Part shown: in pieces, positions 23,181-33,559 of the stretch
Position numbering within the stretch: the stretch's first letter is position 1
Layout of the letters: each line of letters begins with the position of its first letter
DNA from: Salticus scenicus
Lineage: Eukaryota > Arthropoda > Arachnida > Araneae > Salticidae
Assembly: GCA_963930645.1 (NCBI GenBank)
Contig: OZ005659.1
Location: forward strand, 161,486,534-161,550,533
Direction of reading: 5' to 3'
Length of the DNA stretch: 64,000 bases
Position numbers and translations under genes: made by a program
The notes under the pieces: generated by a model
What the model was told of the DNA's origin: nothing
What the model saw: the letters and a program-made list of their open reading frames with translations, nothing else
The model's database searches: none

Positions 23181-24183
23181 TATATACTAAATATAAAACA
23201 GTTATTCTATAGGACATTAATAATTTAATGAATATAAATTTATTATAGTAAAAGTAAATCCATTTTAAACTTACAAATAAGTCAGTAATAATAATAATAA
23301 TAATAACTCTGTGAGATTTCTGGTGAAAGAATCTCTCTTTTTCAAAAAGTGACCACTGTTTTGACACCAATTAAGGTGAGAAAACTGTTGTCGTTCTTGA
23401 AAATGTGACATTTCTCATTTTTAATGAAAAGGTGACTATAGTCCCTTTGTCACAAAGAGTGAGATCATCATCTATTGCAAGATCAACTTTTTGCAGATCG
23501 AAAAATATCTGGCGCCATCTATTAACCATATTTCGAATGAAATATGAAGAACAATTTCTGGACGATTTCATGCATGTATTTCTTTAACAGAACTTATTGA
23601 AGATTTTTTTATGAATAAAAAAGGAAAATAATTATGTTAAAATATAATTTGGTAACTATTTTTTTTATATGATTGACAAAATCGAAGTAATATTATTAGT
23701 AAAGAATCGAAAATCACAAGAAACACATAGAAAATCGTTTTAAAAAGTAGTCTTATTCAGAAATATGTAAAGTATAAAAGAAAATACTATAAATACATAA
23801 CGACGGTATACATAATCTGTAGCAATTTATATTTTTATTATATTCATTGACAGCTAGCAAATGTGAAGTATAAAAAAAATTGGCTATAATATTTTACTAA
23901 TAATTAAAATCAACAGCAAGTCTTATAATCTTGAACAGACGAGGTTTCAAAAAGCTCTGTAGACTTGTATTTGAATATTTAACCAAGATCTTTCAAATAA
24001 ATATTTGTCTTAAGGAATTTGTTTTCAAGTATACATTTTGCTTTTAAAATAATTCTAATTTTAGTAATTTAAAATAATTTTAATTTTAAAATGTTCATTA
24101 GAATACTGTAATCTTATATTGTTGACAAATGAAGTAAAAATGTATAGAATGATTTACTAATGTAAATTAAGCACCTTGTACAT

Positions 24184-24350
24184 GTGCTCACTGGTTCAGT
24201 GGTAGGGCACTCGCTTGGTACGGAGTCGGCCTGGGTTCGATCCCGACATATCCAAATTGCATAATTTTCTCCACTGAACTGGAGTAAATACGAAAGCGGA
24301 AAAGGAATGATATCGTCTAGTGCATACGGATTTTTTAAGGAAAAAAAAGC
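24184..24350 (+). mobile_element. tRNA-derived SINE with clear A- and B-boxes
   Basis: TGGTTCAGTGGTAGGGCACTC is a strong D-arm/A-box and CTGGGTTCGATCCCGAC a near-consensus T-arm/B-box with correct spacing. The loop would present GGT. The 5' GTGCTCAC and 3' ATATCC ends cannot form an acceptor stem and no CCA-adjacent discriminator pattern is present. It is therefore a tRNA-derived SINE or tRNA pseudogene. The following 100 bases (TCCACTGAACTGGAGTAAAT onward) are likely SINE body. Confidence 0.65.
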
Positions 24351-24565
24351 AGTCATACTCTTTAAATTACTCGGAATAATCTCACTCTTATTAAAGAGCG
24401 AGAAATTTTACTCTTTTGAAAAGAGACTTTTCAGTCTTTAGAGTTTAAATCCATATTGGCATGTTGAAAGAATGATATGCCACTCTTTTTGAGTCACATC
24501 TCACTCTTCATATGTTAGAGAGAAAAGAATGTAACATTACATAATTTTATCTCACTCTTCGTTAA

Positions 24566-24993
24566 GGGCCCTCTTCACTAGCCGCCGTCGGAAGCCGAAG
24601 CTGATGTTATTCTATGGGAAATTATTCTTTTCAAATAACTTATTAACTAATACATATTTTTAAATTCTGTTTTCACATTCTGAAAATTCCCAGCTGTTAA
24701 ATTGACGGATCTTTAAAAAAAAAATTATTTTTTTGTTTTTTCATATTTTATTTTGAAGCTACAAAATACGAATTTTCAATATGTGAATATTTTTCACTTT
24801 GCAATTTCAAAATAAAATATTAAAAATTAAAATTACACTTTTAAAAAAGGTCCGTCAATTTAACAGTTGGGAATTTTCTGAATGTGAAAACAGAATTAAA
24901 AAATATGTATTTGTTAATAAGTTATTTGTAAAGAAAATTTCCCCATAGAATAACATTGGCTCGGGCTTCCGGCGACGGTAAGTGAAGAGGGCC
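24566..24993. mobile_element. Palindromic MITE, 428 bp, TTAA-type target
   Basis: Left end GGGCCCTCTTCACTAGCCGC and right end, its inverse, form arms that continue inward for about 190 bp. They pass through GGCTTCCGGCGACGG, CCATAGAATAAC and GTCAATTTAACAG. GTTAA occurs on both sides (24561-24565 and 24994-24998), containing TTAA. The empty site (TCTTCGTTAAAGAACGAAG) can be read across the insertion and is itself a short palindrome. TTAA use suggests piggyBac-type mobilisation, but the terminal bases are not the usual CCC/CCY, so the superfamily is open. Confidence 0.85.
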
Positions 24994-25559
24994 GTTAAAG
25001 AACGAAGTCATAGAAGTGAGTTTTTATTTTTATTTTATACTTCGATGTACTGTGCTACGACTAACTCATCATCATAAGTTTTATCCTTTCATCAGGCATG
25101 CTATCATCATATTTTACTTAATTAAGATATATGTCGGTATGTAAAAAAGACGCGTCTTTTAATTTTTGCTTGAAGTATACACTTGTCTTTACTAGTTAAT
25201 GCAGTACTGCTCAATCTGAAATACTTTTAGGACAGCTTCAAAAATTATTTTTATGTAAACATCTCATCCGCATCATAAAGTTTTGTCGAATTCCCTTTTT
25301 TATTCAGCAAGATACATCACCTGCAAAAGGTTGGTAACACAGTAACCCCACACAGAAAAATGTTTCTGTTAAAAGACAGACAATTTCTGTTTTCCAAAAC
25401 TACAAAAATTTACTGTAAAATATCCATATCATTCAAAAGACACATTATTGTCTTTAACCAGATAAAATCTGTAACCATTCATATTGACTTTATCAGGTGA
25501 GTATATATTTCTTCTGTTTTGCATACGGAAAACTTAGTATCGGTATTAAGTAACAGCAT

Positions 25560-25630
25560 AAAACGTTATTTCGTGGTTGAGAGGCAACTACAGTGTGAAC
25601 CTTGGTTCGATCCTGGCTATTTGAATTGGA
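25560..25630 (+). mobile_element. Weak tRNA-like remnant
   Basis: CGTGGTTGAGAGGCAACTAC and CCTTGGTTCGATCCTGGC resemble A-box and B-box regions but are only about 45 bases apart end to end. It may be a decayed SINE head. Confidence 0.3.
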
Positions 25631-25869
25631 AAAATTTTAAATGACGTTTTTATTATTTATTTATTTTGTTTTACTGTGCTCTTATGGTCGTATTTTTTCA
25701 GGGCATCTAAAACATGTAAAACCATCTAAAACCTAAAACTGCTAAAAAATCACGATTTTAGTACTTTCTTGTTAGGTATACAGAAGAAATAAAAGTATAT
25801 TTACAACTATCTAAAATGAAAAATCAATATATTAACAACTGCTTTCAAAAATTTTATATTTTGAAAACG

Positions 25870-26500
25870 TTGTCTTGTGTGGGCAAAAAGCATACATTAA
25901 AGTTTTTATTAAAAAAATCAATGATTTCTATACCACAAAAAAAGCAAAATTCTTATTGCTAATTTAATATACAACTGCAAGAACATGCAATGAAAAAGAG
26001 CAGATTCCTTTAATTCATTACAATTTTTTGAAATACAAAAAATTTAATTTGACTTTATATTGAATGAACTTTCTTCAAAGCATTTTATCAAAGAAAATAA
26101 TTTAAGCTCTTATTATAAGCTTAATAGCATATCAAAGAATTTCTAATTATATTTTGTCAAATTTTAATATTACAGGGTTCAAAATATAATGAAGCTTTTT
26201 GTATGAGTGGAAATATATTTTGAAAAAAATTCTTTCTCAGAATTTTAGAAACATCAGAATAATGAAAATTCAACCAGACTGGAAAGGAAAATATATTATT
26301 TAGTTTTCTCTAAATTGATTAATTTCAAAAATTCATAATTGATTTTTTCTGGTAATGTATTTGCTTTATTCTAAGAACAAAAATTTTCTCGTAAAATGTT
26401 AAGTGATCAATGCAAATATTAAAGCCTCAAGAGCTGTTGTTTAATAGTGGTTTCTAACATTTTATTGATTACTGTAATTTAAAACGGTTTAACAAAATTA
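25870..26500 (+). repeat. Dispersed 0.5-kb local repeat, copy 1
   Basis: Shares ordered landmarks with six other places in the window: TTCAATTTGACTTTAT-like, AATTTTAATATTACAG followed by TTCAAAA, GGAAATATATTT, GAAAATATATTATTTAGTTTT, and TGTATTTGTATTATTC-like. All copies are in the same orientation: about 30360-30900, 31550-32160, 38290-38700, 58740-59300, 59960-60560 and 62010-62520. No frame is conserved. It may be an old transposon family or the core of repeated segmental duplication. Confidence 0.7.
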
Positions 26501-26600
26501 ATTTAGTTTTTTTTTCTTTTTTAATAAATGAATTACAAAGCTTATAACTTGCAAGGATATTTTGTTATTACAAGAAGAAAAGTTGAAGGAAAGTTGAGTA

Positions 26601-26632
<32 letters not shown>

Positions 26633-28130
26633 GGAACATTTAAATAGGAAAAAAAAATATGCTTACTACATTTTAGCATTATTGTATTTTTATGAAAAAC
26701 CTTTGTTTGAAATATTTATTATGTGTATGACTATGGAATATTTTTATCTATAACTACATAAGTATTGTATTGTACTCAGCAAGATAAAACCCATATAAGG
26801 GAAAGCTAGGAAAGATGGTGCAGTAGCAGAGATTGAGCACATACAGAATTGGATGGTAAGGGTAGAGTGTACGCTCAGCGATTCCAGGTATATAATAGTG
26901 GAGTAACATAATCGTACTACTACAGCAATAGTGGAATTTCTACTTGAATGAGAATGTTAATTGTTCCGAGCGTCTAGGGTAAAACATTGTCTGGTTTAAC
27001 TCAAAAATCTTTGAATTTTCATAACTATTTATAAAATTTTCTTTAGAATGCTGGTAGTATAAAATAACATTTAATTAACTGATTTCGCATAAGCTGCTAA
27101 CTTAGACTAACAATACGAAGACCAACGATCTCTCTAAAAATGAATAATTATTGAATAAAAGACTACGTAATTTTTACTTTCAAAATGGAAGAGTTTACGC
27201 CTCTGCTACTTAGGAGAGATTGTACGTTATTTACATTACTTTCCGTGCTAGGGAAGATTACGCATCTTATTGGTAATAGCAAGACAATGAGGATGAGTGC
27301 ATTGATTGTCCGGAATTGTACCAGGAGAAAACTTCGACAAGTTGATTACATGTGTTATTTAAGGCTGGTGGTTGCACGAAGGCCGTACTCATAACAATAA
27401 GTTAATCGATTTTAGACGACGACAACTTAGGTAAGAAAACAAGGAAACATTGTAATGGAAAAGAAGAAAGTGACTAATGCGTTATCTAGTTAGTTAATGT
27501 TATTTTGAATCGTATTTGGGCTGTATGGTTAATTTATTTTAATTTTTCTGATTTTTTTAATTATTAGATCAAAATATATATGCTAACGCAACAATATTAG
27601 CTTACAATGGCGTTATAACAATGTTACTTAAATGGAATTATGGTTGTTACCAATTTATTTATTAGTTACTATTAGTCTTTCAATCACAACTTTGTAACAA
27701 ATAACTGTGCAAAATGTCTTTCTTGGTTTTATTACAGTTGTTGATTGTCATAAAGCATAACTACAAAAAAAAAAAAAAAAAAAAAAAAAAGGAAATGCAT
27801 AAAAAATGAATAAATTGAAAATTACTCATCGACAATTTAGCAAAAAAATTACATTTGTTCTGTTTACTTGTGCGCAAACTCTTAACTCTGATATTTAAGT
27901 AAAATAAATTAATAAACCAGCTTTATTTATTTAAATTTATTACATATATATTGAATATTTATAGTTGTTCTTTGCCCATTTTTACTAATAACTTTTTTTT
28001 TTTTTTTTTTTTTTTTTTTAACTATCGTTATAATCTATTTTTTACCTACCACAAATTAATATTTCTTATTTTTAACCTTGAACATCATCATTAAAAATAC
28101 ATAAATTGCAAAACAACTTTATAATAAGAC
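26501..28130. other. AT-rich stretch, no gene seen
   Basis: (TA)n near 26606-26632, poly-A near 27766-27790 and poly-T near 27990-28018. The 69-codon frame at 27185-27394 is GC-richer than its flanks but has no recognisable motif. 27735-27890 is related to 29860-29950 and 30150-30260 (ATAACTACAAAA... GGAAATG... ACAATTTAGCAAAAA). Confidence 0.45.
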
Positions 28131-28139
28131 AAATAGAAA

Positions 28140-29130
28140 TTCTTAAAATCAAATGCTTTTATATGTATATATGTATTTAAATTTTGCATCTAAAGAAATA
28201 CTTATGATGTGCTTTTTTTTTCTCCTTCACTATACTTCAAAAGATGTATTAAAAATAGTTTTCATATTCCACTTTCTTCATAATAATCCTCTTGTGTATT
28301 TCCTTTTATTTTACAATATATTTGATCGTGACAATTTGATAGACTTAAAACAATACAAATATTCTTATTTTGTCTGATACATAAGTAAATTCTAAAAATA
28401 AAGCAATTTTTATTTTAAGTATTTTATCTTTATTATCATTTTATTTATAATGATTTTACTTTTCTTTCTTCTACGGATTTATTGTTAAATTTATTATTAT
28501 CATTTACATGTTATCACTTAAACATTTACTTTTATCGTGACAAACTGATAGACCTAAAACAATATAAATATTCTTATTTTTTTTATTTTTTTTTATTTTA
28601 TTATAATTTTTTTATAATTTTTTTATAATTTCTTTATAATGATTTTGTTTGTCTTCATTTTACGGATTTCTTGTTTGAATTATTATCTTTTACTTATTAC
28701 CCCACAATTATTAAAATTTTATTGCTTTTGTTCATGAATGCCCTTATTTACAAATAAATTGACTCTAACTGTGTATTAAGTAAAACAAATATACTTTATC
28801 AATGTTTTTTATTGACTTTAAAATTTTTCACTCAAAGAAATACTTAAGATGTTCTTTCTTTTCCTTTTGTATACTTCAAAGAACATATTATAAAGTTTTC
28901 TTATTTGACTTTCTTTGAAAAAAAAAAAAAAAAAAAAAAGCCTCTTACTATTTTCCATTTATCTTGTAATTTCTTTGATCGTGATCTCTTAATGAAAATA
29001 CAAAAGTTCTGAACATTTATTACACGTAACTCAATTTCTGCCTTTCTTTTCGTCTTATAAAATTCTTTTATTTTAGCATTATGAATATAATATTTATGGT
29101 AATTAGAAGCCCTAGAAAACCATTTTTGTT
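28140..29130 (+). repeat. Duplicated segment, inverted partner at 47780-48660
   Basis: AAATGCTTTTATAT, GAAATACTTATGATGTGCTT, CTTCACTATACTTCAAAAGA, TTCCTTTTATTTTACAATAT and ATATTTATGGTAATTAGAAG appear here. They reappear inverted and in reversed order at 47780-48660. The segment also contains two partly tandem subunits (near 28140 and 28830) sharing the ACTTCAAAGA and TTGATCGTGA words. Confidence 0.75.
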
Positions 29131-29384
29131 AAGAAATAGATCCTCACACTAAATGTATTTCGATTACGTATTAGACTTTAAAACAAATAAATAATAAATT
29201 AAACCATTTTTTTTTCTATGTTTCGCACTGTTTGGTTTTGATAAAAATAATCTCATTTTGCATATGTGTGGAAATTGCTTTACAAAAAATTGTTATTTGC
29301 ATGTTATCCAAGTTAAGTTAAATAAGTTATCTGGTTACTTAATGTTATTTTGTAATCTTATATGGGCTTGTTTTTACAGATTCT

Positions 29385-29415
<31 letters not shown>

Positions 29416-29564
29416 CCAATATTTATTACAATTTTTCTTTAATTATTCTTTGATTTGATATGGGTAGTCTCAGCTTGTGATCCGAGGAATTGTTTTGATA
29501 CTGAAGTTGAGTCATCTTTAAATTTCATAAAAACATTTTTGCACTGATTATATTAATGTATTTC

Positions 29565-29599
<35 letters not shown>

Positions 29600-29860
29600 T
29601 TCCTTTTATGTCTTTTAGAATGTTTTTATTTTACTATTATTTAATTTCTAGATTAAAATATTCACTTTTAATTAGATAACATTTGCTTACAAAAAGTTTT
29701 CTAAACGTTTTTAAATTTGCTTACAACAATTCATTTAAGTGCAATTATTATTGTCAAAAATTTAATTGAAGTTATTGTTAATAGTAATTGCTCCTACCCA
29801 TGTGCACAATCAGGACAACTGTGTAATGACACCTTGCGCAAAATAATTCTCTTGAATTTA
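29131..29860. other. AT-rich stretch, microsatellites, no gene seen
   Basis: (TA)n runs near 29388-29415 and 29568-29594. Confidence 0.5.
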
Positions 29861-29869
29861 TTACAGCTG

Positions 29870-32214
29870 TTACATTGAACTTAAGCATAACAACAAAATA
29901 GTAATGGAAATGAATAAAATTCAAATTAATTCAGAATTATGCATATTTCACAAACATTATTGATTTTACTCAGTTTGTTACCGGCCCACTAAATGTTGTC
30001 TTAAACCAATCTTAACTAAAAAACATGTGGAAGACCCAGTACTTTTAATACCCAACGTTTCAAAACATTTCGTCAAGAGATTTTTTTAAATTGAAAAAAA
30101 AAAAAAAACTGATCGCTTTCAAATCTTGCTAAACTTTTGAGCAGAAGTGTGGTAATGGAAATGAATAAAATTCAGATTAATTCAGAATTATGCATTGACA
30201 ATTTAGCAAAAAATTAACATTTGGAGTTTTTATGATTATCTGTTGAATTCTGCGCATACTTTCTAAGCATTACTTCCTAAAAATTTATGATAATATCGTA
30301 AATGAATTATTTTAATATGATTGAAAATATGTAAAACGGTTAATATAGTTTAATACATAATAGCAAGAATTTGTTATAAATAAGAATAATTCCTTTAATT
30401 AATTAAAATATATATAGAAATGCACACAATTCAATTTGACTTTATACAAAACGAACATTCAGAAAAGCATTATAATAATTTTTTTTTTTACATAAATGTT
30501 TTTGTCAAAATTCTTCTAAAAGCCGTCAAATTTGTCCCAATCTTCTTCTGTCCAACTATAGTATTACAGAATGCAAATTATAATGAAAGTAACCGTATGA
30601 GTGGGAATATCATTTCTCAAATTTTATTTATTAAAAAAGGTGATAGAAACATTAAAAGAATAAGAATTCCATCTGCGAAGATGAGAAATATATAATTTTT
30701 AATTTGCAGTAAATTGGTTGTTTTAGAAATTTCAGAAATAAAATATTAACATTATGCGATGTATTTGCATTATTTTTGGAATAAAAGATTTTTTTTTTTC
30801 AGTAATTATATATTGATCTATTACAAATATTAAATCCGAAGGAATTTTTTTGTCAATATTTTCTTGTTGATTATAATTAAAATGACTTAACAATGTGGAT
30901 TATTTTTATATATTTTTGCAATGAATCGAGTATGTAACTTATTAATTGTAGGAATAATATTTGATGATAAGAATTAAATGTTTAAATGATGACTTGGTAT
31001 ATTTAACAAAAGCAATTTTAATATTAGATGTAAAAAATTCTTTGAATATGTTTTCCGGTATTTTGGTTTTTGAAAAGAATTTTTAGTATAAGTTGCAGAA
31101 TTGTATAATAATAGAATGTACGTCACAATAAGTAATAGGTGTATTTTACTGTATTCTGTAGATTAAAGTTGAGTTTTTCTGTACGAAATAACGAAAACTT
31201 TTTTAAGGCTTTCACTTTTTTCTACATATTATAATTTATAATAACTAATATTAATATAATTGATTGTTTTATCATTACCGAAAAAAAAAAAGACCGTAAT
31301 ATTTTGCCACTTCGCCTTCGAATTTATTCAATTTTACATGATATGCCGAAAACACATAGCTGCTAACCGTTCTGAATTTCGTTACTGGTATTTATTTTAT
31401 AGAAACTTTCACCTTATTAATCATAGGGGTTTGCTACAAATGTATGTAAAAAATTCCTATAAAGATATACCGGTATCTAAAACAACGAACGGTTGGCAGC
31501 TATGCAAAAAACAATGAACACATTGTGTTTCTGAAACACAACTTCATTTTATATTTAACATTTTAATGCCAACTATCATTAAATTGTTCGAACTATACTA
31601 AATTTGACTTACCTTTATCAAAAAATAATAATTTTAAAAGCTTTATGTTTAACAAAATATTTCAAATATTCTTTATGAGCTTAAAAATACGTAAAAAAGT
31701 TTTCTAATCACCCTTTGTTAAATTTTAATATTACAGAATTCAAAACACAATGAAAGCTTTTGTAAGTAAAAATTTATCTTCTCAAAATTTCTTCGTCAAA
31801 AAGGGTTAGGAACTTCAAACTAATAAAAATTCCATCAGAATGAAATGGAAAATATATTATTAAGTTTTGTATAAATTGGTTGCTATTGAAATTTTAGCAA
31901 CAAAATGATTCTATTTTGTAAAGTATTTGTATTGTTCACCGAACAAAACTTTTCTATTAAAGAACTTATTATTCAATATGATTATTAAAGCACAATAAGA
32001 TATTGTTTTCGATTAGAGTTTTTAACATTTAATTGATGACTATAGTAAAAAAGGCTTAACGAGATTGAATGTTGTATTAGTTTTTTAATAAATTATTTAT
32101 AAAGATTATTAAATGTAAGTATAATTTTAGTATGATAGAAGCGAATTATTAGAATAATGATTGGGTATAGGATATATTTGTTAAAAATATACACAGGGGA
32201 TCTAATCCATATTA
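29870..32214 (+). repeat. Paralogous block A (two copies of the local repeat)
   Basis: Collinear with 58500-60840. Shared in order: AACAACAAAATAG-AATGGAA, CAGAATTATGCATTGA-AATTTAGC, TTCAATTTGA-TTTATA, TCTGAAAGCCGTCAAA-like, AAAGAATAAGAATT, GTGTATTTTACT, CAACTATCATTAA-TTGTTC, ATTACAGAATTCAAAACACA, and ATGGAAAATATATTATTA. Divergence is substantial, with many indels. The Gypsy element inserted at the right edge of this block. Confidence 0.75.
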
Positions 32215-32219
32215 TAAGT

Positions 32220-32488
32220 TATAGTATTTTATGGGCAGGAGAAGATTTATGATTAAGCCATAACTAGGATATGACGAGGCGTTTCATTTTAAACACATAA
32301 AATTTAATAGATGGCTATGACAATCACAGATGAAATACACAATTAACATAAACGACTACATTTTTAAGACTGATCTGTTCTAGCAGAGATAAAGTAAAGA
32401 GGAATGAACAGATCATTGATTGGCCGTGACGTCACTTACCAAAGGTCCAATAGATTGAATCAGGAATACAATGACGAAATACACCACA
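32220..32488 (-). repeat. 3' LTR of the Gypsy element
   Basis: In coding orientation it begins TGTGGTGTATTTCG and ends AAAATACTATA. It differs from the 5' LTR at five single bases and has no indels. The PPT abuts its start at 32489. Confidence 0.95.
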
Positions 32489-32503
32489 ATTCTCCTCCCC
32501 TTA
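32489..32503 (-). other. Polypurine tract of the Gypsy element
   Basis: On the minus strand AAGGGGAGGAGAAT directly precedes the 3' LTR. The terminal TAA codon of the integrase frame (32501-32503) overlaps its upstream edge. Confidence 0.8.
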
Positions 32504-33559
32504 ATTCCGTATACCATACCTGATGGGAGGTTTTCTTACTCTAGATGATCTTCTTACAACCTGTTCAGAAAAAGACAAATTAGTATTTTTAAGTTTTGAA
32601 TGTTCAGATTTTAGTTCATTTTTATTTAGAGTACTGTTGATATTTTTAGCACAGTCAATTTCTCCAGGCTTTGTAGACACTGATCTACTGTCGGTTGGCA
32701 CTGGATCTGGTGTAATGGAAGGATTGGTTGGCACTGGATCTGGTGTAATGAAAGGCTCGGTTGGCACTGGATCTGGTGTAATGGAAGGCTCGGTTGGCAC
32801 TGGATCTGGTGTAATGGCAGGCTTCCTACCAGACTTAGATTCTCCATTGCTTTGTAGGTGTGGACTCTTGCTATCGAGAACCACGAAAATATTTGCCCCA
32901 GGACTTGTAGTTTCCTCCAGTTGTACTCTGGAACCTACACTTTTCAGTTGATCAACGTGTCTTTTCCATACACATGAACCTACTTGAATTTTGTAATGTA
33001 ATTTACCTAGTCTGGCAATTACTTTACCTATTTTCCATTTATCTCCTGATGTGTAATTGCGTACTGCAACTTTTTCATTTATTTGGAATTCTCTTATCTT
33101 TTTCTTGTTAAAAACATTTTTATGTTGTTTGTTTTCAACATAATTTTTAACATTTGGTACAAGTAAATCCAGTTTTGATCTGATATTTCTCTTGAGAAAT
33201 AATGATGCGGGACTCTCCCCTGTTGTAATATGAGGCATTATTCGGTATTGGAATAGAAATTCGTTTAACTTAAATTGGAGATTTCCGGGTTCTGAACTTA
33301 AGGATTTCAATCCTTTCTTAATTATTTGGACATGTCTTTCGGCTTGACCATTTGTAGAGGGATGATATGGTGCAGTTAAACTATGTTTTATGCCTTTACT
33401 TTGTAAAAAATGTTCGAATTGTTCTGAAATGAATTGTGGCTCATTATCAGACACAGGATACAGGATAGGGACACAGGATAGCCATATCTGGCAAAAAGCG
33501 AAGAAAGACAGCAGTAGTATTAGGAACAATGAACACTTCTGTCCATTTACTGTGGGCAT
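32501..33559 (-). CDS. Integrase C-terminal part, frameshifted from Gag-Pol
   Basis: The genuine homology starts near 33454 with VSDNEPQFIS, which carries the second catalytic Asp, and continues through PYHPSTNGQAERHVQ with the catalytic Glu. The open frame upstream of that (to 33559) overlaps the previous frame and is not native. After the core come an SH3-like C-terminal DNA-binding domain (VAVRNYTSGDKWKIGKVIARLG) and a four-fold 11-residue repeat, ITPDPVPTEPS and variants. A Lys/Ser-rich linker and the terminal RRSSRVRKPPIRYG basic tail, usual for this lineage, follow. A local short repeat at about 33453-33480 (reiterated ATCCTGT words) marks where the frame was lost. The stop overlaps the PPT. 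Confidence 0.88.
   Translation of the reverse strand: MPTVNGQKCSLFLILLLSFFAFCQIWLSCVPILYPVSDNEPQFISEQFEHFLQSKGIKHSLTAPYHPSTNGQAERHVQIIKKGLKSLSSEPGNLQFKLNEFLFQYRIMPHITTGESPASLFLKRNIRSKLDLLVPNVKNYVENKQHKNVFNKKKIREFQINEKVAVRNYTSGDKWKIGKVIARLGKLHYKIQVGSCVWKRHVDQLKSVGSRVQLEETTSPGANIFVVLDSKSPHLQSNGESKSGRKPAITPDPVPTEPSITPDPVPTEPFITPDPVPTNPSITPDPVPTDSRSVSTKPGEIDCAKNINSTLNKNELKSEHSKLKNTNLSFSEQVVRRSSRVRKPPIRYGIRN
32691..32823 (-). repeat. 33-bp coding minisatellite in the integrase tail, four units
   Basis: Four near-identical 33-bp units encode ITPDPVPTEPS-type repeats. The unit is a multiple of three, so copy-number change keeps frame. The antisense frame is also open over the repeat but is not a gene. 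Confidence 0.9.

Noticed and set aside
23371..23587. Overlapping 60-66-codon frames on both strands
   Set aside because: Somewhat GC-richer, but no recognisable motif and no support for either strand.
24184..24250. Possible functional tRNA with GGT in the anticodon position
   Set aside because: A- and B-boxes are good but the acceptor ends do not pair, so it is treated as a SINE head or pseudogene.
32523..32951. 142-codon plus-strand frame within the Gypsy element
   Set aside because: It is the antisense of the integrase tail, kept open by the 33-bp repeat. The minus-strand product has clear homology.
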